Shown: one piece after another, positions 10,567-20,274 of the stretch | Layout of the letters: each line of letters begins with the position of its first letter | Position numbering within the stretch: position 1 is the stretch's first letter | DNA from: Stemphylium vesicarium | Lineage: Eukaryota; Ascomycota; Dothideomycetes; Pleosporales; Pleosporaceae | Direction of reading: 5' to 3' | Length of the DNA stretch: 64,000 bases | NCBI GenBank assembly: GCA_004380135.1 | Contig: QXCR01000049.1 | Span: 62,001 to 126,000 of the forward strand | Position numbers and translations under genes: made by a program | The notes under the pieces: generated by a model | Seen by the model: only the letters and a program-made list of their open reading frames with translations | Database searches by the model: none | Told to the model about the DNA's origin: nothing

Positions 10567-12412
10567 ACGTGGTTCACAACCGAGTCGGCCACCCAACCGA
10601 GTCGGCCACTTCACCCTACCAAAACGTCTAAGCAGCAATGCAGTACATCATCACAACATATTTATGTACTATCGCGACAGTGTAGTATTATTCAGAAGCG
10701 TCGCTATCATCTACATCCTCTATTTCTACCTTACAGGTTCGAGAGTTATGCCCAACCTCGCTGCAACGGCCGCAGCGCCTCTCTGCGCGCACCCTCTTCG
10801 CAGGCGTCTCGCCGTCCTCACGCCTACCACTCTCCTTTTTAGCAATTAAGTCAGATACCTCACCAACTGTTAGAGTCTCCTCTGCGCGTACGTACCGCCT
10901 TTTGCGAGTCTTGCGCTTTGTAAGCGTGTCAACAGCGTCTCGAAGGCGGCCTATTTCCTCCTGCACCAAGACCATATTATGAGCTATCTGCTGAGCGCCT
11001 TTACTCAACTGCTTGACCTGCTTATCTAATGAACTTGCTGGTGACCCTTGGTGGTTCTGCATGCGATTTCGAATCAGCGTAGATTGCGCCTCTATCTCGC
11101 GGGCGTTGCGCGGTGTTTGCGCCTCCCAGGCGACAGTGCCTAGTGCAGGTGGCGTTGGCGTACGCAGCTGCACATCCAGCTTCGATAACACAGCCTCTGG
11201 GTTATATGGGACTAGTCCAGCACCTCGAAAGCCTGCGCGAACGTTCTCTGGTGTAAACGTCTTCTCATGAGCTTCTTTGAAGGCTGGTAGGAAGGTTTCC
11301 TTGTTAACATGGTGGATGCGGCTGCGTGCCAAGAGCGAGATTCCATTGCCATAGTGGCGCTTTAGCAGCGAGTAGGGGACGACGTCAAGAGGCTGCAGGA
11401 GGTGCGATGAGTGAGGTGGCATGCAGAGAGCGATAATCCTGTTCTCCTTGCAGTAGTCCTGGAAATCTACTGAGCAGTGGCTGTCATGGCCGTCAATGAT
11501 AAGCAGCCTATATGCCCCAATAGAGGACGCCTTCGTATGAGTATCGAAGTGCTTAAGCCACGCGAGCGCGAGGTCGTTGTTGATCCAGCCAGTGGGAGAG
11601 ACAGTGATAATCCAGTCGCGAGGTAGATCTGCAAACCAGGAGGTAATAAGGACCTTCCCTGCAAAGATAAGGAAGGGCGGGATAACGCGCCCTGTCGCAG
11701 AGGCGCCTTGGACTAGAGTTACCCACTCGCGATCGCCAGGCTGTAGTTTCTTCTGTTTCCCAGGTTTCTCTGAGCCTGTAACAACAAGCTGAGAAGATAT
11801 CTTGCCCATCATGAAGCCAGACTCATCAAAGTTCCAGGTATCCTCGTCTGCAATACCATGCTCCGCCTTCATTGATTGAACAAGCGTGAACCATGGCCTG
11901 ATAACCGCTGGGTCCTCACAGACAGCTCGCTGGTGATCGTACGGACGGCTCCATCGCGTTCGCAGCTCAGGTGTACGCTTAATAAGGTTGTCAACCCAGT
12001 TCTTGCCTGTAGGCTTTCTACCACGCTCTCCTAGCAGTCTATTAGCCATATCTCGTACGTTTGCCTTTAGGAGAGGTACGCCACGCAGTGATTGGTTGAG
12101 TATGCGCTCCACAATCACCTCCTCCTCTAGCTCTGTAAGGCGCTTTGTGTTTGGCTCGCAGTCGCGTCGAGGGCGTGTCCCAGCGCGTCGGTCTTGGAGC
12201 GTGGATCGAGGGACTTGGTAGACTGCTGCAGCGCGTCTTACGCTTTGAATCTGCTTAGATGCGATATCAGAGATAGCAATATGTATATCTCCTTCAGTAT
12301 AAGTCTTTTGCACGTTGCGTTGTTGAGACATGACGCGTTGTTGTTGCGTAGGCATTTTAGTGGGGTAAAGTGGCCGGCTCGGTTGGGTGGCCGACTCGGT
12401 TGTGAACCACGT
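10567..12412 (-). mobile_element. Fot1/pogo-family DNA transposon, apparently complete
   Basis: This 1,846-bp element is bounded by terminal inverted repeats of about 50-60 bp. The left end (10567) reads ACGTGGTTCACAACCGAGTC and the right end (12412) is its reverse complement. Each repeat holds two direct copies of CCGAGTCGGCCAC or a close variant. A TA dinucleotide flanks each side (10565-10566 and 12413-12414), the target duplication expected for the Tc1/mariner/pogo superfamily. It encodes one uninterrupted transposase on the minus strand. Size, repeats and coding content fit a Fot1-like element. Intact ends and ORF suggest recent insertion or escape from RIP. Confidence 0.85.
10688..12355 (-). 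CDS. Fot1/pogo-like DDE transposase
   Basis: A 555-residue ORF from the ATG at 12355. The frame is open for 64 more codons, but these translate the terminal repeat and flank. Order of parts: an N-terminal Psq-type helix-turn-helix (AAAVYQVPRSTLQDR), a CENP-B-type DNA-binding helix-turn-helix (GKNWVDNLIKRTPELR), then a DDE_1 catalytic core. The Asp residues are in NFDESGF, LIIDGHDSH and LLQPLD, with exactly 35 residues between the second and third (DD35D, as in Fot1). A coiled-coil stretch leads to a C-terminal zinc knuckle CGRCSEVGHNSRTC (CX2CX4HX4C). All catalytic residues are present, with no stop or frameshift, so it may be active. Confidence 0.92.
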   Translation of the reverse strand: MPTQQQRVMSQQRNVQKTYTEGDIHIAISDIASKQIQSVRRAAAVYQVPRSTLQDRRAGTRPRRDCEPNTKRLTELEEEVIVERILNQSLRGVPLLKANVRDMANRLLGERGRKPTGKNWVDNLIKRTPELRTRWSRPYDHQRAVCEDPAVIRPWFTLVQSMKAEHGIADEDTWNFDESGFMMGKISSQLVVTGSEKPGKQKKLQPGDREWVTLVQGASATGRVIPPFLIFAGKVLITSWFADLPRDWIITVSPTGWINNDLALAWLKHFDTHTKASSIGAYRLLIIDGHDSHCSVDFQDYCKENRIIALCMPPHSSHLLQPLDVVPYSLLKRHYGNGISLLARSRIHHVNKETFLPAFKEAHEKTFTPENVRAGFRGAGLVPYNPEAVLSKLDVQLRTPTPPALGTVAWEAQTPRNAREIEAQSTLIRNRMQNHQGSPASSLDKQVKQLSKGAQQIAHNMVLVQEEIGRLRDAVDTLTKRKTRKRRYVRAEETLTVGEVSDLIAKKESGRREDGETPAKRVRAERRCGRCSEVGHNSRTCKVEIEDVDDSDASE

Positions 12413-12442
12413 TATTGCTAATACAAACTTACCATGATTATT

Positions 12443-12520
12443 AGGGTGTGCGGAGAAAGCGAAGTGCTGAAAGTCGAAGTACCCCTCATTTGTCCCAGCA
12501 CGGCGGGTGTCCCAGCACTC
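12443..12520 (-). repeat. Terminal sequence of a second transposon (inverted copy of 18192-18270)
   Basis: About 78 bp is the reverse complement of 18192-18270 with few mismatches. The shared core is GTGCTGGGACACCCGCCGTG followed by a second GTGCTGGGACA. Duplicated sub-repeats at the tip are typical of DNA-transposon ends. Here the outer tip points right and the interior points left, towards the Fot1-like element, which appears to have landed beside or inside it. No opposite end was found nearby. Confidence 0.65.
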
Positions 12521-13111
12521 AGGGAGGGACGCTAGCTGAGACGTCACTCCACGTCATGTTCCATCATGTGCATCAGTTTCACTCTGAAAAGAAATCTGCT
12601 CAGCCGCCTGACCTCTTGTTCATCGTGCCTCGGTAGAATCCAGTGATCTCTCAGCGCCACTCGGCTCCCCAGCATAATCACCGACTGCTCATCGCTGACT
12701 TTGCATAATTTGGCACAAAATACGAGAGTTTCTGCATTGCAAGCATGCAGGCAGTCAAGCTACCCACCTCTAACAGCTCAGGGCCCATCACAGTCATATT
12801 AACAGACGCCAGCGGACGAGCACAAAAAGTGTGTGGCGTAGAGCCAAGTCGTGGAACATCGGTGGTTTAGGAGACGGCGCTCCGATGCTTTTGATGGATG
12901 CGGATGGTGTGTGAGAAGCATGTCGCATTCGCCAGAGGTAATCGCCGTCTTACTGCGCCGTTGAGTTTTCTTGATCGTGCTGCGGATGCGACTGCGGAAT
13001 GTTTCTTGGTCCATTAGATATGTTACTGAGATGTGCTTCTTGTTCTGGCTGTTTATGCGAAGACTCGACGCATACCTATACCTATATCATAACTCGAATT
13101 ACTCCAGTCCT
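12521..13111. other. Intergenic, promoter side of the MFS gene
   Basis: About 590 bp. The MFS frame is open from 12971, but that upstream stretch lacks family similarity, so I begin the gene at 13112. No other feature seen. Confidence 0.4.
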
Positions 13112-14958
13112 ATGAGTTACAAATTCGACGACGACATCATGGACTCACCTCTCAGCCGAGGAATAGGCAAAGACTCACACAGAAACTTCCGCAGAAGTCA
13201 CCTCCGGGACGCGCGTTCAATGGACGATGAACCTTTTGAGCTACCGGAAGTAGCCGACATCGAAAGACAGAGAGGAGCGACGAAAGCACCATCTCCATAC
13301 CCGTCTACAGCAAAGACAGTAGTCATAATGCTCTCATTATACATCTCCATATTCCTGGTCGCTCTTGACAGGACCATCATTGGTCCAGCCATCCCCGCGA
13401 TAACGAACGAGTTCGACAGCATCGGCGATATTGGATGGTACGGTAGTGCGTACATGCTCACAGCAGCCGGGTTCATCTTGTTGTATGGTCGCATATACAC
13501 CTTCTTCCCTACCAAGCCAGTGTTCCTATCCGGCATCTTTCTATTCGAACTCGGAAGTATAATCTGTGGCGCTGCGCGCAACAGCAATATGCTCATTGTC
13601 GGACGTGCTATTGCGGGCCTAGGAAGTAGTGGTATCTTCACCGGCGCAATCCTGATCATGCTCAACACCGTGCCACTGGAGAAGCGACCAATTCTGCAAG
13701 GTCTCTTTGGCGCATGCTTTGGCGTGGCAAGTGTGGCTGGTCCCTTACTGGGCGGAGCTTTCACTAGCAGCAGCGCGACTTGGAGGTCAGTAATATCCCT
13801 ATACCAATTGTCTGTGAGATGTATACTGACTTCAAGCCCCACAGGTGGTGCTTCTATATCAACATACCACTTGGTGGTCTCACAATCCTCGTAGTGTGTT
13901 TCCTCCTCAACCTGGAAGAAAAGAAGCCACAACACAAAACATGGGGAGAGACGATAAGACATCTGGATCCACTGGGTACCGCGCTATTTCTTCCATCAAT
14001 CACCTGTCTCTTGCTTGCGCTGGAGTGGGGCGCGGCCGATTACCCTTGGAGCTCACCGCGCATGGTCGCGCTTCTCATCACCTTCGCAACCTTATTGATC
14101 GCCTTTGTGTTATGGCAATATGTGACCAGACATACCACAGCGACCTTGCCAGCACGTGTCATCTTCCAGCGGAGCGTTACGTTCGGTAGTGCATCGCAGT
14201 TCTGCGTAGGCGCGACTATGCTCACGGTCTCCATCTACATTCCTCTCTGGTTCCAGGCCATCAAAGGTGCATCTGCGATGCAGTCCGGTGTCAACACCAT
14301 TCCGCTTGTACTTTCGGTTGTTGTGGGCTCCATTATGTCTGGCGGTCTAGTACAGCGCATCGGATACTACACCCCTTTCATGATCCTCGGCTCTGGCTTG
14401 ATGGCTGTCGGAGCCGGTCTCATTACCACCTGGAACATGGAAACCAAGAGCAGTATGTGGATCGGAACTCAGATCGTTGTGGGTTTCGGGGTTGGTTGCA
14501 CCATGCAGCATCCTAACATAGCCATACAAACGGTCCTACCAAAGGACGATGTTCCAATCGGTACAGCAGTCCTCTCGCTGTTTCAGACACTTGGTGGAGC
14601 AGTCTTCACTGCTGTAGGCCAGAACCTGTACATACACAAGTTCTCTGCTGGATTGGAGCAAATCGGAGATCTAGACCCTCACCGCATTCTAGGAGCAGGA
14701 GCCACCGACCTAACGGCTGGTGTAACTCCAGCTATCAGAAGCATGATACTGGAAGCCTACAACGACTCCCTGACGCATGGAACATTCTTCGCGGCACTTA
14801 TCATAGCCTGCCTTGCTATACCAGCTGCTCTAGGCATGGAATGGCGAAGCATAAAAGGAAAGCCAGACACGGCTGTACGGCAGGACGATGAGAAGCCGGA
14901 CCAACCATATCAGCCCCGCAGTATCCTGAAGACTCCAGGTACTGTTGCGGGTCGATAA
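13112..14958 (+). CDS. MFS drug/metabolite exporter, DHA2 type
   Basis: Two exons, 13112-13785 and 13845-14958, joined by a 59-nt intron with a CTGAC branch site near 13825; 595 residues. A soluble acidic N-terminus (about 70 residues) precedes about 14 predicted membrane helices, as in drug:H+ antiporters of the DHA2 family. Family motifs include LDRTIIGPAIPAI in helix 1, GWYGSAYMLT, and WRWCFYINIPLGG spanning the splice site. The last matches the conserved WRW.F.IN.P.G motif and confirms the intron. It likely exports a small molecule or toxin across the plasma membrane. It lies 1.4 kb upstream of a glycosyltransferase on the same strand, a pairing seen in metabolite export or detoxification loci. 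Confidence 0.88.
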
Positions 14959-16406
14959 GACTCGAATAAGATATCGGTGGAAGCGCCGGCCCCAGCTTGG
15001 ATAAAGACCTTCCGGCAAAGCGGCTAATTTTCGTCGTATATGACGGCCAAGATAAACTCTGATCTCCGTGATCAATTAGGCGCGGGAAGACAGGTTCGCA
15101 GGTGACGAAACAGGTCCTTTTGTTCCGGAATTAGATTTATATGGTCTTCTAGCGTGTAATGATGATAGGGCGGATGCCGCACCGCGTCGTATATCTGCCA
15201 ATAATGCCTAATGTATTAGCTATTAGTCTTCACTTCTCAACGCTATCTGCTTGAAGATTGTCATGTCTGGCGCTATCTCCGTCTGTTCAATGTTTGAAGA
15301 CGGGCGAAGTCCGCAAGACCGTTGCACGTCATCCCAGCTCTCCGCGAGAGCGCATGCTTCGGAGCTCATTCGACCACGTAGCTGATCAAACAAGCGAGGA
15401 GTAAGCGAAGCAACCAAGCCATAGCGCTGATCATCCCATGCCCAGGACGATCAAACAGACAAAGTCGAGCTTTAGCGAAGCTTGATAACCATATGCAGGT
15501 TTCAGCCCCACTTCTGCGATGCTATTTTCGGTTGCTTCATATGATTAAGGATTGTTATCGCTGTCGCTGTCAGGTTCCCATATGCATTCGCTTTTTTATT
15601 GCAAGCGCCATGATGCTGTGAAGCCGCTGTTGACGTTGTGAAATCGAACTTCCGTGGTTTGGTGGGATGATCGGTACGGTCATCCTGGTCAGCTCCGAGA
15701 CTGCATATACATCATTGGCTGTTCGCGAGCCCAACGCCTGCTTCCAGCGGCCATCAGGTCGTATCCGGCGAAGCAGTCTGATATGCAACCCGTAACGACC
15801 AATAACAACTCTCGCAACCTGCGTCAGGTACCAAAGGTTTTGCAAGACGCCGCATGTTGCTGCGCATAGTTGGTCAGCCTATCGGCCCCACCCACAGCTG
15901 ACGCAGAGCTGCGCGTGCTCCATTACTTAATGCCAGATTGTCGAACACTATCAGAGGTCCGACTCCGCGAGGGACCGAATGCAACCTTGATACCGTATCG
16001 CACCTCCCACGGTTCCCCGCAGCTGTCGCGAGTTGCAGCATAGTATAGCCACATAGCTGGGTCGACCCTAAATAGCGCGCAGCAGTGGGCTGACCGTTGT
16101 ATGGCAGTCGAGAGTTCTCATCCGTATGTCAAGCTGATGCTGATAAGCTCCGGCGTGACGAGAATGAGCCGTAGCTGAGAGACGCGGCCCATTTCGGACG
16201 CCGTCTCTTCGGAGATCATAGAGGAGAGACGAATATGATCGACGCCGCATTTGGGGAAGGGTGCATGTTTGCATGCGGGCTCTCAAGGTGCTTTGTATAA
16301 GATTCAATACACCAAGGCACCGTGAACTTCACTTAGACTGGGAAAGCCATTCGTCGTTTTCTTCTCAACCTCCTCTTGTGCAACAACGGTTGAACTAACC
16401 AGCGCT
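14959..16406. other. Intergenic, no gene supported
   Basis: About 1.45 kb between the MFS and glycosyltransferase genes. Several 60-90 codon ORFs overlap each other on both strands but show no domain, no paralogue and no splice signals that join them. It may contain decayed sequence. Confidence 0.4.
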
Positions 16407-17735
16407 ATGGCATCCCGAACCATTCACATTGTGCTGAGCGTAGCATGGCAGGACGCTGGTGATACTACACGTGCCATCGCGATGGCGGTCGCGTTGCGTG
16501 ACACGTGCCCACCCAACATCGACCTGAAGATGGACTTTCTCTCCTGTGGCGCGCGGTTTGAATATCAAATTACGGAAGCTGGATTCAACATCATCCCAGC
16601 TCAGCCGCGCGTGAAAGGCATATCCGTGGCGCATGACCTAGGTTGGGACTGGCCTGAGTTCTTCGGTTCGGAAGAGATTGCGAAGTCTTTCATCGATGGC
16701 CAACTTGCGGCGTTCAAAGAGTTGAAACCGGACATTATTTTCCACGGCATGTGGGCCCCAGCTTCAATTGCTGCACGCCTCCTAGGCATCCGAACGATCA
16801 ACTTCCTCCCAGTTCCATTGCATCCTGCGGCCTTTGCACACGGCCTGATTCGCGATCTTCCGGATATGATGCCATTGTTCACACGACTTCCTCGGCCAAT
16901 CCGGCAGCGCATGGCATGGTGGGCCAGTGGTTTGATGGTCAACGCTCCTATCTTCCAACAGAAGCGCCTAGGAGCTGCGGCTGCTGCCTGCGGATGGCCT
17001 ATCACAGGTCCAATCTCGCTCTTCGACATGAACATGGCCGATCTCAATCTTGTCAACGATCATCCAGTATTCCATCAGGAATACCTGCATCGCCTTCCAA
17101 AGAACATAGTCTTTACGGGTCCCTTATATGCGCGAAACGACTCGAAGCTTGATGAAGACATCTCAACTCATCTGACGAAAGGGCCTGGTCCGTCGATTCT
17201 GGTTACCATGGGCAGTTCGGGAACAGAAGAGTTCTTGTTCGAGGCGATCAAGGCTCTGAAAATGAACCCTGGAGACAATTGGAATGCAGTCGTCCTAGCT
17301 TCAAAGTCCATTTGTGACATTGACAAGGCCATTGAGATTGCTGGCGGAGATGAACGCCTCCTGGTGACTGATAGGTTTATCCCAGCACCTGCCGCTAATG
17401 CACTCGCCGATTTGATAGTCACACATGGAGGTCAAGGCACTGTACAATGCGCCTTGGCTGCAGGAAAGCCTCTGGTCGGAGTTGCACTACAGGTCGAGCA
17501 GCAAACGAATCTGGACAACACCATGAATGCTGGAGCGGGTATCCGTGTGCAGAAACAGTTCTGGAAGGCCAAGAACATTCGCAGTACGGTTTTGAAGGTG
17601 CTCAAAGATCCGTCATACGCAGCAAAAGCGAGGATGCTAGCGGAAACATTGAGCTCAATGGACGGAGCGAAAACGGCGGCAGAAGTGATGTGGGAGTTTA
17701 TCGTGGAGAAACAGACGGAAAAGGTCCCGATTTAG
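16407..17735 (+). CDS. GT1-like UDP-sugar glycosyltransferase
   Basis: A single exon of 442 residues starting MASRTIHIVLSVAWQDAGDT, which resembles the N-terminal Rossmann fold of macrolide/UGT-type glycosyltransferases. The C-terminal half carries the donor-binding signature THGGQGTVQCALAAGKPLVG followed by LQVEQQTNLDN, where the HGGxGT loop and the downstream Gln/Glu contact the nucleotide sugar. Length is normal for the family. The acceptor is unknown; by family it could be a secondary metabolite, sterol or xenobiotic. No signal peptide is obvious, so it is probably cytosolic. The tandem MFS gene upstream hints that glycosylation and export may be linked. Confidence 0.88.
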   Translation: MASRTIHIVLSVAWQDAGDTTRAIAMAVALRDTCPPNIDLKMDFLSCGARFEYQITEAGFNIIPAQPRVKGISVAHDLGWDWPEFFGSEEIAKSFIDGQLAAFKELKPDIIFHGMWAPASIAARLLGIRTINFLPVPLHPAAFAHGLIRDLPDMMPLFTRLPRPIRQRMAWWASGLMVNAPIFQQKRLGAAAAACGWPITGPISLFDMNMADLNLVNDHPVFHQEYLHRLPKNIVFTGPLYARNDSKLDEDISTHLTKGPGPSILVTMGSSGTEEFLFEAIKALKMNPGDNWNAVVLASKSICDIDKAIEIAGGDERLLVTDRFIPAPAANALADLIVTHGGQGTVQCALAAGKPLVGVALQVEQQTNLDNTMNAGAGIRVQKQFWKAKNIRSTVLKVLKDPSYAAKARMLAETLSSMDGAKTAAEVMWEFIVEKQTEKVPI

Positions 17736-18191
17736 GTTTGATCAGCAAGCGTGCCATGATTTCATGACGCTGACAGGGGCTTCGAAGAAGGCTGGAAGCG
17801 CGACGCATGTTGATTGGCTAGATCTTCGTGGAGTCGCTGAATTCGCGCCATCGGGGTCGTGGCGTTTCTCGTATCTTGAAGTAGTTTGAAATTTGGATTG
17901 TATTCACTTCGCAACGCAATTTACAGAAGCTTAGGGGTAAAGAAGGCTAGGAACGCGGTACATGCAGGGAGAGGTGACTACATACGTGAGGGCCGGCCGA
18001 CGCGTTCCGCGGGGCTCTCGGCTTGGCATCACCTTGGCACTCTCCTGACCTTGATGTTGGTTTCGCGGCCAGCCCTTGGACACTACTGATATGCAGCTCA
18101 ATATTGTGCGTCGAGCGTGCTGCGACACGCATCCCAATCCGCTTCTTTCATAGACAGCATCTTGGCCTTCTCTGGTAACGTTGGTCTCTAG
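17736..18191. other. Intergenic, nothing recognised
   Basis: About 455 bp between the glycosyltransferase stop and the second-transposon remnant. No supported gene or repeat. Confidence 0.4.
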
Positions 18192-18587
18192 GTGCTGGGA
18201 CACCCGCCGTGCTGGGACAAATGAGGGGTACTTTGACTTTCGACACTTCGCTTTCTTCGTACACCCTGATATCCGCTATACTGTGGTATCAGGCATAAGT
18301 TTTGTATGTGGGGACGCTAGTTCGGCGTCACTTCGGACGACACCAAACCTCTTCTTTCTTAGTGATCTGCAAGCCACTTTTTGTCTCCTCACCACCTTGT
18401 TGTATGGGTACTTTCACTCTACTTACAGGCAAAATGGACGAACCTAGTACCCCCAAGCACAGAAAGCAACTGAACAGGGACCAGAGACTCATGGTACACA
18501 CACTGTACAACACCGGCCACCCTGGAGCAAGTACAGGAGCCTATCCTCTTTGTTAGGACGTCCAAAGAAACAAGACAAATGACGTAA
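18192..18587 (+). mobile_element. Gutted copy of the second DNA transposon
   Basis: It begins with the same terminal sequence found inverted at 12443-12520 (GTGCTGGGACACCCGCCGTG), preceded by TA within CTCTAG. It then runs through a leader into the start of a transposase ORF at 18434. Coding sequence stops after about 40 codons, and the dispersed repeat copy B begins at 18588. The catalytic region and second terminus are missing, so this copy is a non-autonomous remnant. Confidence 0.6.
18434..18556 (+). pseudogene. Truncated Tc1/mariner-type transposase, N-terminal fragment
   Basis: Forty codons from the ATG at 18434. The segment HRKQLNRDQRLMVHTLYNTG resembles the start of fungal Tc1/mariner-like transposases, where RKQLTRDQRL leads into the first helix-turn-helix. 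The family's downstream helix-turn-helix and DDE core are absent, and the frame ends at 18554-18556. I infer an internal deletion. Confidence 0.5.
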
Positions 18588-19028
18588 CCTCCCCCCCCCC
18601 CTGCGAAGCGAAAGACCCCTGCGTCGCGATAGGAACGACAGGTACTTCGACTTTGCACCAGCTTCACCCTTTCTCTGCAGCGTAGTTAAGGTTAAGGACC
18701 TTGCAACCTTATTGGCAAGTAAATCCCTAGGTATCCCGCAGTCTATACCTTAAAATTACATTAGAGTTGTTGCTGCTTTGCTTCGGCTGCGATCGACCCT
18801 CACTAGGCACGCAACACGACGTCGGCTACAACAACGCCAACTTAGCCTCTTACTTGCTAAAATATAGCACAATGCCTGCTAAGACTATACTGTTACTATC
18901 CGTCTAGCATTAAAGCTTCCTTTATCTACATGCGTGCTGCAGAGCCGATCTCCGCTACACAGGGAGATACAAGCAACCTACGATAGCGACGAAAGCGGCT
19001 GCAGTAGTACTGTTATGTAATCTTCGCC
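18588..19028 (+). repeat. Dispersed repeat, copy B (partner at 9820-10256)
   Basis: It aligns along its length to copy A in the same orientation, starting at the poly-C tract near 18590 and ending TACTGTTATGTAATCTTCGCCT. Differences are mainly transitions. It abuts the gutted transposon on its left and is followed within 160 bp by a TPR relic. Confidence 0.75.
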
Positions 19029-19183
19029 TATGCAGCCCTGTGTGCTGCTCGGTACAGACCCCTGCAGCACGTAGCCTGCATCTTGCACCAGGTAGCTTAA
19101 CGTTAGCTAGCGTATCTTTGTTCTCAGAAGACACAGCTGAAGCATAAGAATTGTAAGATACGTAACAGGAACAGAAGATTCTA

Positions 19184-19486
19184 TTAGGTCGTTTGACTTT
19201 TTAATCTACACTGCATGTATGCTAATACACGCTCTGACACCTGACGAGACGGATGCGTGACTGCCATTATAGTCTGCTTGACCTTGACGACGTGCTCCAG
19301 CAGCCCCACGGCCTCCTTTGTCTGCCCATTGGCCCGGTACGCATTAGCAAGCAGATGTTCTGCCGATACTCTATTTATATGCTCCCTGTCAAGAGTCTCC
19401 TGTCGTATCCTCATGTCGCACGGTTGAGTGCGGGTATTGTAGACAGAAAAATCAGGAGAGAGTGTATGTTGTATTAATTGTAGCAT
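19184..19486 (-). pseudogene. Relic of an NLR-type tetratricopeptide repeat region
   Basis: On the minus strand a 100-codon frame contains EHLLANAYRANGQTKEAVGL, then LEHVVKVKQTIMAVTHPSRQ. This is the TPR_10/12 pattern (A..LA..Y...G...EA..LLE.VV) typical of C-terminal repeats in fungal NB-ARC/NACHT-TPR proteins and kinesin-light-chain-like repeats. Only about two repeats remain, with no upstream NTPase domain, so it is a fragment of a once larger gene. It lies beside transposon remnants. Confidence 0.65.
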
Positions 19487-19770
19487 CCTAGCTCAGCTTA
19501 TATAAAAGGTCATCGCACGGCGTTATTAGTAATGAGGTTCCCGACAGCGCTTGGCCTGCGACAAACCTACATCTCGACATGCTAATCAATGGTCATGTAG
19601 TGCGGTACGGCCATGTGCATTTAAAGTAGGGGACCGAAAGTTAGGTATAATTCGAATCTGTAGTGCCTCAAAATACTGCACAAGGCTGCTAGACTATCGA
19701 TCCGCATAGAGTCATGCACACTTCTACCCACCTTTCGCTCATCCGTATACACCGTTAATCTCTGACCCCA

Positions 19771-20274
19771 ATGTCAGTCGAGCAACTCGCTGTCAGAGCC
19801 GCACTAGAAACCATAAGCCAAGCGTCGACTCAGTCGCTCGTATCAAGCACTCGCGAGCTATGCCAAGCCAATGTCGCTATTGCAGAAGCACTCTTGTCTC
19901 TCAGTCGAAGCAGTGGCTATAATGCTGATCAAGTCGAAGCTCAAGTTGGGGGTATCGTGAGCTCTGAGCATGCCGACCTTGCCAATCTCCAGACGCAGCC
20001 TCACGCCACCTCGGAAGTCCGTACCGCGCAGGATAAGACTCAGAGCATGCTGCAGAGGTACAAGGCTCGGTGCGACGGACCAGAGCAAGCAGTAGTGAGG
20101 CTTGCGCAGTACTGGATTCAGAGAAAGTTGACGGAATCCAGTTTCCGTAGTGTTGGTGACGCAGATGAACACAGGCTGTTAGTCCATTTGCGTAAGGTTG
20201 TAATATCAAGCACTCCTACTGTGTTAGCATTACTGAAGGGTATCAAGAGAAAGAGGTCTATTGGCGGCACCTAA
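19771..20274 (+). CDS. Conserved hypothetical protein, paralogue of the gene at 5439
   Basis: A single exon of 167 residues starting MSVEQLAVRAALETISQAST. It aligns end to end with the 163-residue protein at 5439-5930, with the strongest conservation in the C-terminal half (AVVRLAQYWIQRKL, TPTVLALLKGIKRKR). It is predicted helical with a basic tail and no recognised domain. The two genes lie about 14 kb apart in the same orientation with no other shared sequence that I noticed, so the duplication is old or was not tandem. Confidence 0.7.
   Translation: MSVEQLAVRAALETISQASTQSLVSSTRELCQANVAIAEALLSLSRSSGYNADQVEAQVGGIVSSEHADLANLQTQPHATSEVRTAQDKTQSMLQRYKARCDGPEQAVVRLAQYWIQRKLTESSFRSVGDADEHRLLVHLRKVVISSTPTVLALLKGIKRKRSIGGT

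Noticed and set aside
10567..12547. Transposase start at 12547 giving 619 residues
   Set aside because: The first 64 codons translate the terminal inverted repeat and outside flank; the ATG at 12355 lies inside the element.
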